NCBI GenBank assembly: GCA_013813775.1
Contig: JACCRE010000114.1
Coordinates: 1-38,561 of the forward strand
Reading direction: 5' to 3'
DNA from: Planctomycetaceae bacterium
GTDB lineage: Bacteria; Planctomycetota; Planctomycetia; Planctomycetales; Planctomycetaceae
DNA: 38,561 nt
This document shows positions 16,334-24,957 of this stretch, in pieces. Positions within the stretch are counted from its first letter, which is position 1, and every line of letters starts with the position of its first letter. The notes beneath the pieces are model-generated. The model saw only the letters and a program-made list of their open reading frames with translations. It did no database searches and had not been told where the DNA came from. The position numbers and the translations under genes were made by a program.

Positions 16334-17242
16334 TCACATCGATCGGCCCGGTAGATCGACTTCGAAGATGCTGCCGGTTTGGCCGAAGCGATCGTAAACG
16401 GTCACGCGGCCCTTCAAAAAGTGAACGAGCGTCCGAACGATGTAGAGGCCCAGGCCGGTGCCTTTGCGGGTTCGCTCCAGTTCGTTGCCGCCCCGATAGA
16501 AGAGATCGAAGATCTTCTTCCGCTGGTCGCGCGGCACTCCGGGGCCGTTATCGGCGACGCGCACGATGACTCGCCGATGACGAACGCGCACCTGCACGTC
16601 GACCTTCGGCGGATCGCCTGCGTATTTCACGGCGTTGTCGAGCAGATTGCCGAACATCATTTCGAGCACCAGCGGCCGCGCATGCACGACCGCCGGCTCC
16701 ATGTCGAGTTCAAAGACCGTCGCCTCATCGACCTTGTGGTGCGTGCAGGCCGCGCGCAGGCTGCGTTCGAGCAGCGGCGTGAGCGCGACGTCTTCGGGAT
16801 CGCTTTCTTCGCCGATCCGTTCGAGCCGGCCGACTTCGAGCAGTTGGTTGATCAGAAGTTCGAGCCGTGTGAGTTCGGCCTCCATCACTTCGTAGCACTC
16901 GGCCCGCTGCGCGGCATCGAGCGTCACCTGCCGAAGTCGCAGCGTGTCGAGATAGAGCCGCACGGCGGCGATGGGACTCTTCAATTCGTGCGTCACGCTG
17001 TCGACGAAGTTCACCTGGCGCTGATGCAGCCGGATGCTCTTGATCGACAGCACGAGGTAGATCGTCAGCCCCACCAGCACGAGCGCGAACAACACCGTCC
17101 CGATCGTGAGCGCCGTGTACTGGAACGACTTCGCGAGGAAGACGATCCAGCAGACCATCAGCGCGATGTTCAACCCCATCAGCACCACCGACAACGTGAT
17201 CGGGAGATGCAGCGTCCGGCGTTTGCGGATGAGGACGGACAT
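16334..17242 (-). CDS. Sensor histidine kinase with two-helix membrane hairpin
   Basis: A 302-aa membrane kinase. Two transmembrane helices (about 15-37 and 44-67) are joined by only about six residues, so there is no extracytoplasmic sensor domain and no HAMP or PAS domain. The DHp domain follows directly, with phosphoacceptor H85 in VTHELKSP. The catalytic domain has the N box LLDNAVKYA (200-208), the G1 box VADNGPGVP and the G2 box GTGLGLYIV (261-269). The layout fits intramembrane-sensing kinases, which read the membrane or a partner protein. Its partner is the OmpR-type regulator downstream. PhoR is an alternative reading because of the regulator type and the Pho-box-like array nearby, although PhoR normally has a PAS domain. 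Confidence 0.9.
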   Translation of the reverse strand: MSVLIRKRRTLHLPITLSVVLMGLNIALMVCWIVFLAKSFQYTALTIGTVLFALVLVGLTIYLVLSIKSIRLHQRQVNFVDSVTHELKSPIAAVRLYLDTLRLRQVTLDAAQRAECYEVMEAELTRLELLINQLLEVGRLERIGEESDPEDVALTPLLERSLRAACTHHKVDEATVFELDMEPAVVHARPLVLEMMFGNLLDNAVKYAGDPPKVDVQVRVRHRRVIVRVADNGPGVPRDQRKKIFDLFYRGGNELERTRKGTGLGLYIVRTLVHFLKGRVTVYDRFGQTGSIFEVDLPGRSM

Positions 17243-17311
17243 TCGACAGGAGTGAGAAGGCAGAAGACAGAAATGAGAAGAAGCAGTCCTATTGCTTTGT
17301 CAAATCTCGAT

Positions 17312-17388
17312 TTGGGGGTGCCACTGGCTCCGCCAGTGCTGATCGGGCGTCGTTTCCGCGAAGCACTGGCAAAGCCAGTGGCACCCAA
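17312..17388. repeat. GTGGCACCC-type inverted-repeat element
   Basis: The arms at about 17312-17340 and 17362-17388 are inverted copies differing by a 2-bp insertion and two substitutions. Each arm itself contains the small palindrome CACTGGC/GCCAGTG. It lies in the gap between the kinase and ald genes. A half copy with the same arm is at 21980-22004. Confidence 0.8.
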
Positions 17389-17414
17389 CCCTCATTTTCA
17401 GCCTCGACAGAACA

Positions 17415-18548
17415 CTATTTCCTACTTCCTATTTCCACGGCACCCGGCTCGAACGGCTCATAGGCCATGCCGAACGTCTCGGCGACCGCTCGGTTCGTGA
17501 CTTTGCCGGCGTGCATGTTGATGGCTTGGGCGAGGCCAGGGTCGGCGGCGCAGGCGGCGGCGAGTCCCCTTTTTGCGATCCGCAGCGCGTAGGGAAAGGT
17601 GACGTTGCACAGAGCATACGTACTCGTGCGTCCCACCGCGCCCGGCATGTTCGTGACGCAGTAGTGCACGATGCCGTCGACGATGTAAGTCGGGTCGGCG
17701 TGCGTCGTCGGTCGAGACGTTTCGAAGCATCCGCCCTGATCGATGGCGACGTCGATCACGACCGCTCCAGGCTTCATCCGTTTCAAGTCGTCGGCGGTGA
17801 CGAGTCGGGGCGCTCGGGCACCGGGAATCAGCACCGCACCGATCACGAGATCGGTTTGTTGAAGCTGCTCACGGATGTTATGACGATCCGAAAACACCGT
17901 CGTCACGTTGGCGGGCATCACATCGTCGAGCAGCCGCAAACGATCGACGTTGATGTCCATAATGACGACGTCGGCCTGAAAACCGGCCGCGATGCGGGCC
18001 GCGTTCTTGCCGACGACTCCTCCGCCGAGGATTGCAATATGTGCCGGCGGAACGCCCGGCACGCCGCCGAGCAGGATGCCGCGTCCCTCCTGCGGTCGTT
18101 CGAGAAACTTCGCCCCTTGCTGAATGCTCATCCGGCCGGCGACTTCGCTCATCGGCGTCAGCAACGGCAGGTCGCCCCGTGGCCCGCTGAGCGTTTCATA
18201 AGCAGCGGCGGTCGCTCCGGTGGCGAGAACGCTTCGTGTCAGGCTTTCGTCGGCGGCGAAGTGGAAGTACGTGAAGACGATCTGGCCGCGGCGCATCAAC
18301 GGCCACTCCGACGGTTGCGGCTCCTTGACCTTCACGACCATGTCGGCCTGGCCGAAGACGTCTTGCGGACCCGATACGATCTCGGCTCCGCTGGCCGCGT
18401 AGTCTTCGTCGGTCAAACCGCTGCCGAGGCCCGCCCCGGCTTCGATTAGCACCCGGTGGCCCGCCGCGGTCAGTTCTTCGGCCCCCACGGGCAGCATCGC
18501 GACTCGGTATTCGTCCGCCTTGACCTCCCGTGGCACTCCGACGATCAC
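17415..18548 (-). CDS. ald: Alanine dehydrogenase
   Basis: A 377-aa NAD-dependent enzyme that interconverts L-alanine and pyruvate plus ammonium. The N-terminus VGVPREVKADEYRVAMLP and the substrate-binding KVKEPQPSEW are typical, as are the Rossmann segment ILGGGVVGKNAARIAAG and the C-terminal NMPGAVGRTSTYALCN. Length agrees with the usual 371 aa. The GTG at 18548 is chosen because GGAGG stands 7 nt upstream; an open frame to 18662 would run through an intergenic repeat. The last six codons (EIGSRK) are read from a short repetitive stretch (GGAAATAGGAAGTAGG), so the natural C-terminus may have been slightly altered. The gene is divergent from nadC. Confidence 0.95.
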   Translation of the reverse strand: MIVGVPREVKADEYRVAMLPVGAEELTAAGHRVLIEAGAGLGSGLTDEDYAASGAEIVSGPQDVFGQADMVVKVKEPQPSEWPLMRRGQIVFTYFHFAADESLTRSVLATGATAAAYETLSGPRGDLPLLTPMSEVAGRMSIQQGAKFLERPQEGRGILLGGVPGVPPAHIAILGGGVVGKNAARIAAGFQADVVIMDINVDRLRLLDDVMPANVTTVFSDRHNIREQLQQTDLVIGAVLIPGARAPRLVTADDLKRMKPGAVVIDVAIDQGGCFETSRPTTHADPTYIVDGIVHYCVTNMPGAVGRTSTYALCNVTFPYALRIAKRGLAAACAADPGLAQAINMHAGKVTNRAVAETFGMAYEPFEPGAVEIGSRK

Positions 18549-18590
18549 GACGCGTCCTCCGACTGCGAAACAGTGAATGCAGGATTGTCG

Positions 18591-18689
18591 AGAGTTGAGG
18601 GTTGAGAGTCTATGGTTGAGGGTTGATGGCCGAGGGCCCAGGGTTGATGGTATGAAGGACATCTCTCAATCATCGACCCTCAACCATCG
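18591..18689. repeat. GTTGAGG-type repeat between ald and nadC
   Basis: Several copies of GTTGAGG or GGTTGATG occur in 18591-18650. The stretch 18612-18628 has an inverted copy at 18671-18687 (16 of 17 positions). It occupies the divergent promoter region. The same heptamer forms a perfect tandem array at 32684-32711. Confidence 0.7.
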
Positions 18690-18696
18690 AACTTCC

Positions 18697-19575
18697 GTGA
18701 CTCCCGCCGAGACCGCCGCCGCGAATCTCTTGATCGAACTCGCTTTTGCCGAGGATCTTGGCGATCCGCCCGACGACGTGACGAGTCGCGTGATGATCGG
18801 CGAGGGGCAGGCAGGAAGCGTCGATATCGTCGCTCGCAAGGACGGCGTGCTCGCGGGCCTGCCGATCGTCGGGCTGGCGTTCGAGCGGCTCGGAAGTCGC
18901 GTCAAAGTTGACGCGAAGGTGCAGGACGGCTCACCGCTGCGTCCCGGCACCGTCATCGCGACCCTTTCGGGGCCGCTGCGCACGTTGCTGACCGGCGAAC
19001 GGACCGCCCTCAACTTTCTGACGCATCTGTCGGGCATCGCATCGGTGACGCGTCGGTACGTCGAAGCCGTTCGCGGCACGAACGCCGTGATCCTCGATAC
19101 GCGAAAGACCCACCCGGCATACCGTCGGCTTGAAAAGTACGCGGTGCGTATGGGAGGCGGACAGAACCACCGGATGGGTCTGTTCGACGGGTGCCTCATC
19201 AAAGATAACCACATCGCGGCATGGTTCGCGGCACATGGAACGACGACGCTCGCCGATGCGATTCGTCACGCACGGCGGCAGATCGGCGCCTCGGTGGTTG
19301 AAGTCGAGGTTGACAGCCTTGAGCAACTCGCCGACGCCCTCGACGCCGATCCCGACATCGTGCTGCTCGACAACATGTCGCCAGAGACGCTGCGCAAAGC
19401 CGTCGCCTTGCGGAAAGAGCGCGGTCACGCGGCGCAGTTGGAAGCGTCGGGCGGCGTGAACCTGGAAACGGTCGCGAAGATCGCCGCCACGGGCGTCGAT
19501 CGCATCAGCGTCGGCGGGCTGACCCACTCGGCGATGGCGCTCGACATCGCGTTCGACTGGCACGAGGTCCGTTGA
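18697..19575 (+). CDS. nadC: Nicotinate-nucleotide pyrophosphorylase (carboxylating)
   Basis: A 292-aa quinolinate phosphoribosyltransferase of de novo NAD synthesis. It converts quinolinate and PRPP to nicotinate mononucleotide and CO2. The active-site run is intact: R136-K137 in DTRKTHP, LEKYAV, GGGQNHR with H158-R159, and K169 in LIKDNH. The closing ASGGVN and VDRISVGGLTHS motifs are present. The GTG at 18697 gives MTPAETAAANLLIELAFAED and a length like that of E. coli NadC (297 aa). An in-frame ATG at 18652 would add 15 residues read from the intergenic repeat and is disfavoured. It overlaps the following glycosyltransferase gene by one base (TGATG). Confidence 0.95.
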   Translation: MTPAETAAANLLIELAFAEDLGDPPDDVTSRVMIGEGQAGSVDIVARKDGVLAGLPIVGLAFERLGSRVKVDAKVQDGSPLRPGTVIATLSGPLRTLLTGERTALNFLTHLSGIASVTRRYVEAVRGTNAVILDTRKTHPAYRRLEKYAVRMGGGQNHRMGLFDGCLIKDNHIAAWFAAHGTTTLADAIRHARRQIGASVVEVEVDSLEQLADALDADPDIVLLDNMSPETLRKAVALRKERGHAAQLEASGGVNLETVAKIAATGVDRISVGGLTHSAMALDIAFDWHEVR

Positions 19576-21917
19576 TGGCCCGCCGGCCGGGAAACCCTCG
19601 CCCTCATTCCGGGGAGCGGAACGCGGCCGCGGGCTTCTGGCCCTACGCGGTGCCGTTGGCGCTCGCGTGGCTGGTCGGATTCGGGATTTACTTCTTTATC
19701 ACGCCGCTTCAGAACAATGGGCAATTCGATCGGCTGACGCTCGCGTTGCTCATGCCGGACGTAAGCGCGCTGTTTGGTGAGGCCGACGGCATTCCCTCCG
19801 GCCTCCGCTACCTGCCGCAGCGTTTCGATCTCATTGCGGTCGCATTGCTGATCGCGGCGGGAACCTGGGGCCTCGGCGGACTTTGCTGGCGTGTCGTTAG
19901 CATTCGTGATGACGCGCAGATGCTCGTCGAGCTCACACCCGTGGAACGTGCCGTCTGCACGGTCGGGCTGGGGCTGTCGGCGTGGTCGCTGCTCACGCTG
20001 GCGTTCGGACTCGCCGGATGGCTCTCGCGACCATTGTTCATTGCAGTCTTGCTGACCGCGTTCGGCCCGGAACTCCTTTTAGTCGTGCGAAGATCACGCC
20101 CATCGGTGGAGTCGAGCCGTGAGAGGAAAGCCCGCCACCGACTGCTGATTCCGGCTCTCGCAGTTGCTGGGCCATTTCTAGTTCTGGCGGCTCTCGCGGC
20201 GATGCTGCCGCCGTTTGACTTCGACGTGAAGGAATACCACCTCGGAGGGCCGAAGGAATGGTTCCTCGATGGGGGGGTGCATTTCCTGCCGCACAACGTC
20301 TATACGAGTTTTCCGGCCCTCACCGAGACGCTGAGCCTGTCGGCGATGGTGGTTCGCGGCGACTGGTACCGCGGTGCGCTCGCGGGTCAACTGGTGCTGG
20401 CGGGCTTCCTTCCGCTCACGGCGGTCACGATCTACGCGATCGGCCGAAGGCTCTTCGGCGAGTTGGCTGGCCTGTGCGGTGCCGTGATCTACGCGACGAC
20501 GCCGTGGTCGTACCGCATCGCGGTCATCGCCTACGCCGAGGGCGGCCTGACGTGCTTTCTCGCGTTGTCGTCGCTCACCGCGATCCTGGCGATCGACCGG
20601 ATCGTCGCCGGTAAGGCTTCCGACCGCCTCGTCCTGCTGACGGGCCTCTTCGCCGGCAGCGCGATGGCCTGCAAGTATCCCGGCGTGGTGCAAGTCGTCG
20701 TCCCGATCGGCGTCGCTCTCATCGCCGCAACATTTCGGCAACGGCGAGCGGAAGACGACATCCGGCCGGGTTCTCCGCAGCCACGCCAAACTTGCATCAG
20801 AGAGATGTTCGTCGTCGGCACCGTCTACTCGATCTCCGTGCTGCTCGCCGTCGGCCCCTGGCTCGTCAAGAACGCCGTCGAGACCCGCAACCCGGTCTAT
20901 CCGCTGCTCTGGTCGATCTTCGACGGGCGCGATTGGGATGCCGAGCTCAACGTGAAATGGAAGGCCGCCCACAGTCCGCCGCATCACGAACCCATTTCAT
21001 TTTTTCAAGAAGTCGTCACGATCGCAGTTTCGAACGACTGGCAAAGCCTGCTCGTCTTCAGCCTCGTGCCACTCGCATTCGTGGGATCGCATCGACGCAG
21101 CGCAGCCGCAGTCTGCGCGTATCTCGCATTCCTCTACGCCGCCTGGTGGATACTCACGCATCGCATCGATCGTTTCTGGGTGCCGCTGTTGCCCGTCACC
21201 TGTGTCCTCGCCGGAGCAGGGGCGGCGTGGGCCGAGAATCTGCCGGACAGGCTCGCGAATCCTGCGGACGGAGCGGCGTTTCGGCGATTGTGGCGATACG
21301 GAGCCGGCGGCGTCGCGTTGCTTGCCATCCTGTTCAATCTCGGCTTCGTCACGACGCCGCTCGCCGGCAATCCCCACTACCTGGCCGACCTTGATGCTGT
21401 CGCGAAGACCGTCGCGACCCCGAATCTGGCCGTGCTCAACGACAGGCTGCCGGCCGGTTCCAAAGTGTTGCTGGTCGGCGAAGCGGAGATCTTCGACGCC
21501 CGCTTTCCCGTCGTCTACAACACCGTGTTCGATCGCAATATCTTCGTGGCCTGGACGGCGGAGCCGCAAACCAGCCAACCGCCGGAAAACTGGCCGCTGC
21601 GCCCGACCGAAGAGATTCGACGCACACTCGCCGAACACGGCATCACGCACATCTTCGTCAACTGGCGTGAGATCCTGAGATATCGCACGACCTACGGATT
21701 CACGGCCTTCGTGACGCCGGAAAAGTTCGCAGCGCTGCGAAGCGCCGGCCTGCTGGGTGAACCCCGCCGCATACAGGTCGCGCCGTTCCTGTCGCTCGAT
21801 CCGGCTCAACAACGGGAAGCCGAATCGAGGTTCGCGGAACTCATCCAGGGCCGTGACGACGACCGCACGTACGTCGCGGGGGAGTTGTTTCCCGTGATCG
21901 GTTCAATTGAACGATGA
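19575..21917 (+). CDS. Polytopic membrane glycosyltransferase (GT39/ArnT-like, GT-C fold)
   Basis: A 780-aa membrane protein with roughly twelve predicted transmembrane helices between residues 22 and 600 and a soluble C-terminal domain. The first large loop has FDFDVKEYH (214-222), in the place where GT-C transferases carry their catalytic Asp. The pattern of WYRGALAGQLVLAGF, IYATTPWSYRIAVIAYAEG and later CKYPG is typical of the family using polyprenyl-phosphate sugars. The C-terminal domain (VLLVGEAEIFDARFPVVYNT) is common in GT39-like proteins. Donor and acceptor are unknown. It starts on the last base of nadC, so translation is probably coupled although the functions are unrelated. Confidence 0.75.
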   Translation: MARRPGNPRPHSGERNAAAGFWPYAVPLALAWLVGFGIYFFITPLQNNGQFDRLTLALLMPDVSALFGEADGIPSGLRYLPQRFDLIAVALLIAAGTWGLGGLCWRVVSIRDDAQMLVELTPVERAVCTVGLGLSAWSLLTLAFGLAGWLSRPLFIAVLLTAFGPELLLVVRRSRPSVESSRERKARHRLLIPALAVAGPFLVLAALAAMLPPFDFDVKEYHLGGPKEWFLDGGVHFLPHNVYTSFPALTETLSLSAMVVRGDWYRGALAGQLVLAGFLPLTAVTIYAIGRRLFGELAGLCGAVIYATTPWSYRIAVIAYAEGGLTCFLALSSLTAILAIDRIVAGKASDRLVLLTGLFAGSAMACKYPGVVQVVVPIGVALIAATFRQRRAEDDIRPGSPQPRQTCIREMFVVGTVYSISVLLAVGPWLVKNAVETRNPVYPLLWSIFDGRDWDAELNVKWKAAHSPPHHEPISFFQEVVTIAVSNDWQSLLVFSLVPLAFVGSHRRSAAAVCAYLAFLYAAWWILTHRIDRFWVPLLPVTCVLAGAGAAWAENLPDRLANPADGAAFRRLWRYGAGGVALLAILFNLGFVTTPLAGNPHYLADLDAVAKTVATPNLAVLNDRLPAGSKVLLVGEAEIFDARFPVVYNTVFDRNIFVAWTAEPQTSQPPENWPLRPTEEIRRTLAEHGITHIFVNWREILRYRTTYGFTAFVTPEKFAALRSAGLLGEPRRIQVAPFLSLDPAQQREAESRFAELIQGRDDDRTYVAGELFPVIGSIER

Positions 21918-22362
21918 CGATCGGACTCGTAGATCGGGTTTGGAGGAAACGTGTGCTTCGTCGCAGGTGACAGTTCGGCTTGGGTGCCACTGGCTTTGCC
22001 AGTGTGTTTCCGAGCGTCGTCCTGCTGGAATGACGGTGTCTGAGTGGCACGTCCTGACGCAGGAAGGGCGTGGCGAGACATCTGACGCCCACGCCCATCC
22101 CGTTGGTCTGGGCGTGCCACGCAACTTTTTAGCTTGGACGCTCCACGACATCGGCGCTGGCGGAGCCAGATGGGGATGAAAGTCTGTTGCTCCTCGACCG
22201 GCTACAGTGCCGGGGAGCGATTTCGTTCTCACCTTGACCGACAGCAGACTTTCATAGAAGTGGCACCCGAAGAGGCGTCTTTCTCGCGCAAACAATGTCG
22301 CCCGACAGGCTCTGGAAGCGAGGCGGCCGTGTGGGTCGCGTGGATTCCGTCGGAGAGTGAGC
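21918..22362. other. 445-bp intergenic region filled with nested repeats
   Basis: No gene is supported. Nearly the whole stretch 21980-22268 is repeat DNA, listed separately. The last 90 bp before the next start show no clear promoter. Confidence 0.6.
21980..22268. repeat. Composite nest of GTGGCAC-type inverted repeats
   Basis: Outer arms GGGTGCCAC (21982-21990) and GTGGCACCC (22260-22268) enclose two further inverted repeats. One is GTGGCACG 22044-22051 with a mirrored GTGCCAC ending at 22120, with GGGCGTGGC 22066-22074 facing GCCCACGCCC 22087-22096 inside. The other is the perfect 11-bp pair 22176-22186 with 22245-22255 (ATGAAAGTCTG). The first arm is the same sequence as in the element at 17312-17388. 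Confidence 0.75.
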
Positions 22363-24933
22363 ATGTCTGCGGCCGTTGCGTGCCTCTGTGGCGAAGTGTT
22401 TCCCGCATTCACAACGATCGCCGTGTGCCCCCGCTGCCAGCGTCCCCTTCCGGTAGGAGTGACCGAAGGTGGAGACGACAGATCGGAACCGCAGGAGTTT
22501 ATTGCCGATGCCGTCGATGAAGGGCCTTCCCAAGCGGCGGTCACCCGCATGTTCGAGGCTCTGCTGGATCCACGGTCGATCCACCGGCTGTTGTCGCTCG
22601 GCGGGACGCTGGCGGTGGCGGGGCTGATCGTGTGGCTGGTCAGCGTGGGCGTGTTTGAAAATCCGCTCAACCAGGCGGTCGCCTTCGGGCTTGGCTCGGC
22701 CGCGTTGTTCGCTGGCGGCTGGTGGTTGAGTTTGCGAACGCGATACCGTCTCGCCGGCGAGTCGCTCGCCTTTCTCGCATCGGTCGTGGCACCGCTCAAT
22801 CTGTGGTTCTACGACGCCCAGAATCTGCTGACGGTCGAGGGGCATCTCTGGGCGGCGGGCCTGGTCTGCTGTGGACTGTACGCCGCGACGATTTTCTTGC
22901 TGCGCAAACCGCTGTTTCTGTACGCCTTTCAGGCCGGTGCGACGCTGACCGGCTTGCTGTTGCTCGCCGATCTCAAATCGGTGGGCGTTCTGGACGTCTC
23001 GTTGATGTTGGCGGTGTTCGGATTCCTCGCGATTCATCTGGAGCGAGTCTTTCCGCAAGACGGCGAGTTCGATCGCCGCCGCTTTGGTCCGCCACTCTTG
23101 TGGACGGGTCTGACGCAATTCGGACTCGCTCTTGCCGCCCTGCTGCCGCTTCAGATCGCACACTGGGCGGAATTGCCGCTCGCGACATTGGCGTGGTTCA
23201 TCGACGCGGGGCGTCTGGAGGTCTCTCCCATCGTCGCAGCGGGACTTTGGCTCGCGGCGGCGTACTCGGCGTTCTATGTCGCGACGGTCCCGCGGCTGGC
23301 CGGCGGTTGGACGCTGCTCGCCGCGTGCGGGTGCCTGTTGATGGCGGAGACGACGATTCTCATCAACGCCGACGCGACCGCGGAAGGGGCCGTCGTGGCG
23401 CTCGCTCTGACCGCCGCGGTCGCGTGCATGGCAAGTTCGCGACTCGTCGAGCGCGGCATCGTTCCGCGGCACGCCGCTCTTGGATCGGCCGTCGTGATCT
23501 CGAGCCTGCCGCTGTTCATGGGCTATTTACTCTTCGCTCGCGGCGTGATGCCGAGCTTTCGGGCGTTCGGGTGGGAACGCGCCTTCGGGGCCGCGTATCC
23601 GCTGTCGATGACGCTGACGGCGGCCTGCCTCATCGCGTCAGCGATCTCTCTTCGCGGATATGTGCGACATGCGGCAATCCTGCGTTTCCTCACCGCGGGC
23701 ACCGTGCTGCTGGCGACAGCCGGGTCGGTGCGTCTCGTCGAGACGCCCTGGTCGATGGGGGCGGCGATCTTGACGCTGATTCCAATCGCATACCTCGTCG
23801 AAGGCATGTGGCGCAAGGACGAAGTCGACGTCTCGATCGCCTACACCGCCTTCGGCCTGTTCAGCGCGAGCGCGTTTCTCGCCGTCTGCCATCAAGGGAT
23901 CGATCTGTTCATTCCTCGGCCCGGCAAGGTGGCGACGCTGGGCACCGCCATCGTCGCCCTGGAAGCGGCGGTGTTCCTGCTGATGGCGGCGAGCCGAGCC
24001 GAGCGTTCGCGGCAGACGTTGCTCGCCGGCGGCTTGTCGGCGGTCTCGGCGGGAGCACTCGCCGTCATGCTTTGGCAGGGACTGGGCTATGCCGATGCGG
24101 AAGCGGGCGTGTCGATTCCGATCTTTGCCGCCACGTCTTTACTGCCTCTCGCCGTCTCACGGTCATGCGGACGCCGCAGTCTCGCCCAGCCAGCGTTCAT
24201 CGCGGGAGCGGTGCTGCTGCTCCCGACGGTGCTGATCGGCAACTTCCGGGCGACCGGCTTGATGATCGACGCCGGGCTGCTCTGGCGACACGCCTGGGAA
24301 TTGGGCTCGTTGGCGATCACCTCGCTCGTTGCGGCCGCACTTGCCCCCGCCGCCGCGTGGCGAAGGGTCTTCGCGACCGCCGCCGGTATTTCGACGGCCG
24401 TCACGGTTCTGGCGATTGCCGGTCTTGCCGATCTCACGGGATGGCAGCGGCTGGAGGCGTTCTCGGTGACGATCGGCCTGTTATTGCTCGTCTCCGGACA
24501 TGTCGCGCGTTTCCGCGAGCGGGTCGGGCAACCCGACGAGCTTGTGGACGTGTCGTTGTGGTTGGGAGCCGCGTTCGCCATCGTCCCCTTAGCGATCGCG
24601 ATGCTGTACCACCGCGTCGAACTGACGACGCCGTCCCTCGCCGACGAGCTCGCGCTCTCAACGATCGGCGTGCTGATGCTGGCGAGCGGCCTCGCCTGGC
24701 AGTTGAAGGCGACGACGCTCGTCGGCGGCGGTGCGTTCGGCGGATATCTCATCGTGTTGATCGCGTCGCTGCTGCGACGACCGGAAGTCACGATGGGAGC
24801 CTATCTCGCCGGCACCGGAATCACGCTGTTCGCGGTCGGCATCGCACTCAGCGTCTATCGCGATCGGTTGCTTCTGCTGCCGGAGAAGATCGTGAAACGC
24901 CAAGGGATCTTTCGCGTCCTCGAATGGAGGTGA
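22363..24933 (+). CDS. Large polytopic membrane protein with N-terminal zinc ribbon
   Basis: An 856-aa protein that I do not recognise beyond its architecture. The N-terminus has two Cys pairs (C7-L-C9 and C22-P-R-C25) that look like a zinc ribbon, followed by a soluble linker to about residue 75. The rest consists of some two dozen hydrophobic helices with very short loops and no catalytic motif I can name. The layout suggests an integral-membrane protein of the kind annotated as hypothetical in Planctomycetota. The ATG at 22363 has GGAG 7 nt upstream, better than the in-frame GTG at 22357. It is convergent with mobA, with 24 bp between. Confidence 0.75.
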   Translation: MSAAVACLCGEVFPAFTTIAVCPRCQRPLPVGVTEGGDDRSEPQEFIADAVDEGPSQAAVTRMFEALLDPRSIHRLLSLGGTLAVAGLIVWLVSVGVFENPLNQAVAFGLGSAALFAGGWWLSLRTRYRLAGESLAFLASVVAPLNLWFYDAQNLLTVEGHLWAAGLVCCGLYAATIFLLRKPLFLYAFQAGATLTGLLLLADLKSVGVLDVSLMLAVFGFLAIHLERVFPQDGEFDRRRFGPPLLWTGLTQFGLALAALLPLQIAHWAELPLATLAWFIDAGRLEVSPIVAAGLWLAAAYSAFYVATVPRLAGGWTLLAACGCLLMAETTILINADATAEGAVVALALTAAVACMASSRLVERGIVPRHAALGSAVVISSLPLFMGYLLFARGVMPSFRAFGWERAFGAAYPLSMTLTAACLIASAISLRGYVRHAAILRFLTAGTVLLATAGSVRLVETPWSMGAAILTLIPIAYLVEGMWRKDEVDVSIAYTAFGLFSASAFLAVCHQGIDLFIPRPGKVATLGTAIVALEAAVFLLMAASRAERSRQTLLAGGLSAVSAGALAVMLWQGLGYADAEAGVSIPIFAATSLLPLAVSRSCGRRSLAQPAFIAGAVLLLPTVLIGNFRATGLMIDAGLLWRHAWELGSLAITSLVAAALAPAAAWRRVFATAAGISTAVTVLAIAGLADLTGWQRLEAFSVTIGLLLLVSGHVARFRERVGQPDELVDVSLWLGAAFAIVPLAIAMLYHRVELTTPSLADELALSTIGVLMLASGLAWQLKATTLVGGGAFGGYLIVLIASLLRRPEVTMGAYLAGTGITLFAVGIALSVYRDRLLLLPEKIVKRQGIFRVLEWR

Positions 24934-24957
24934 CACGGGCGAGAGGAATCCACGCAC

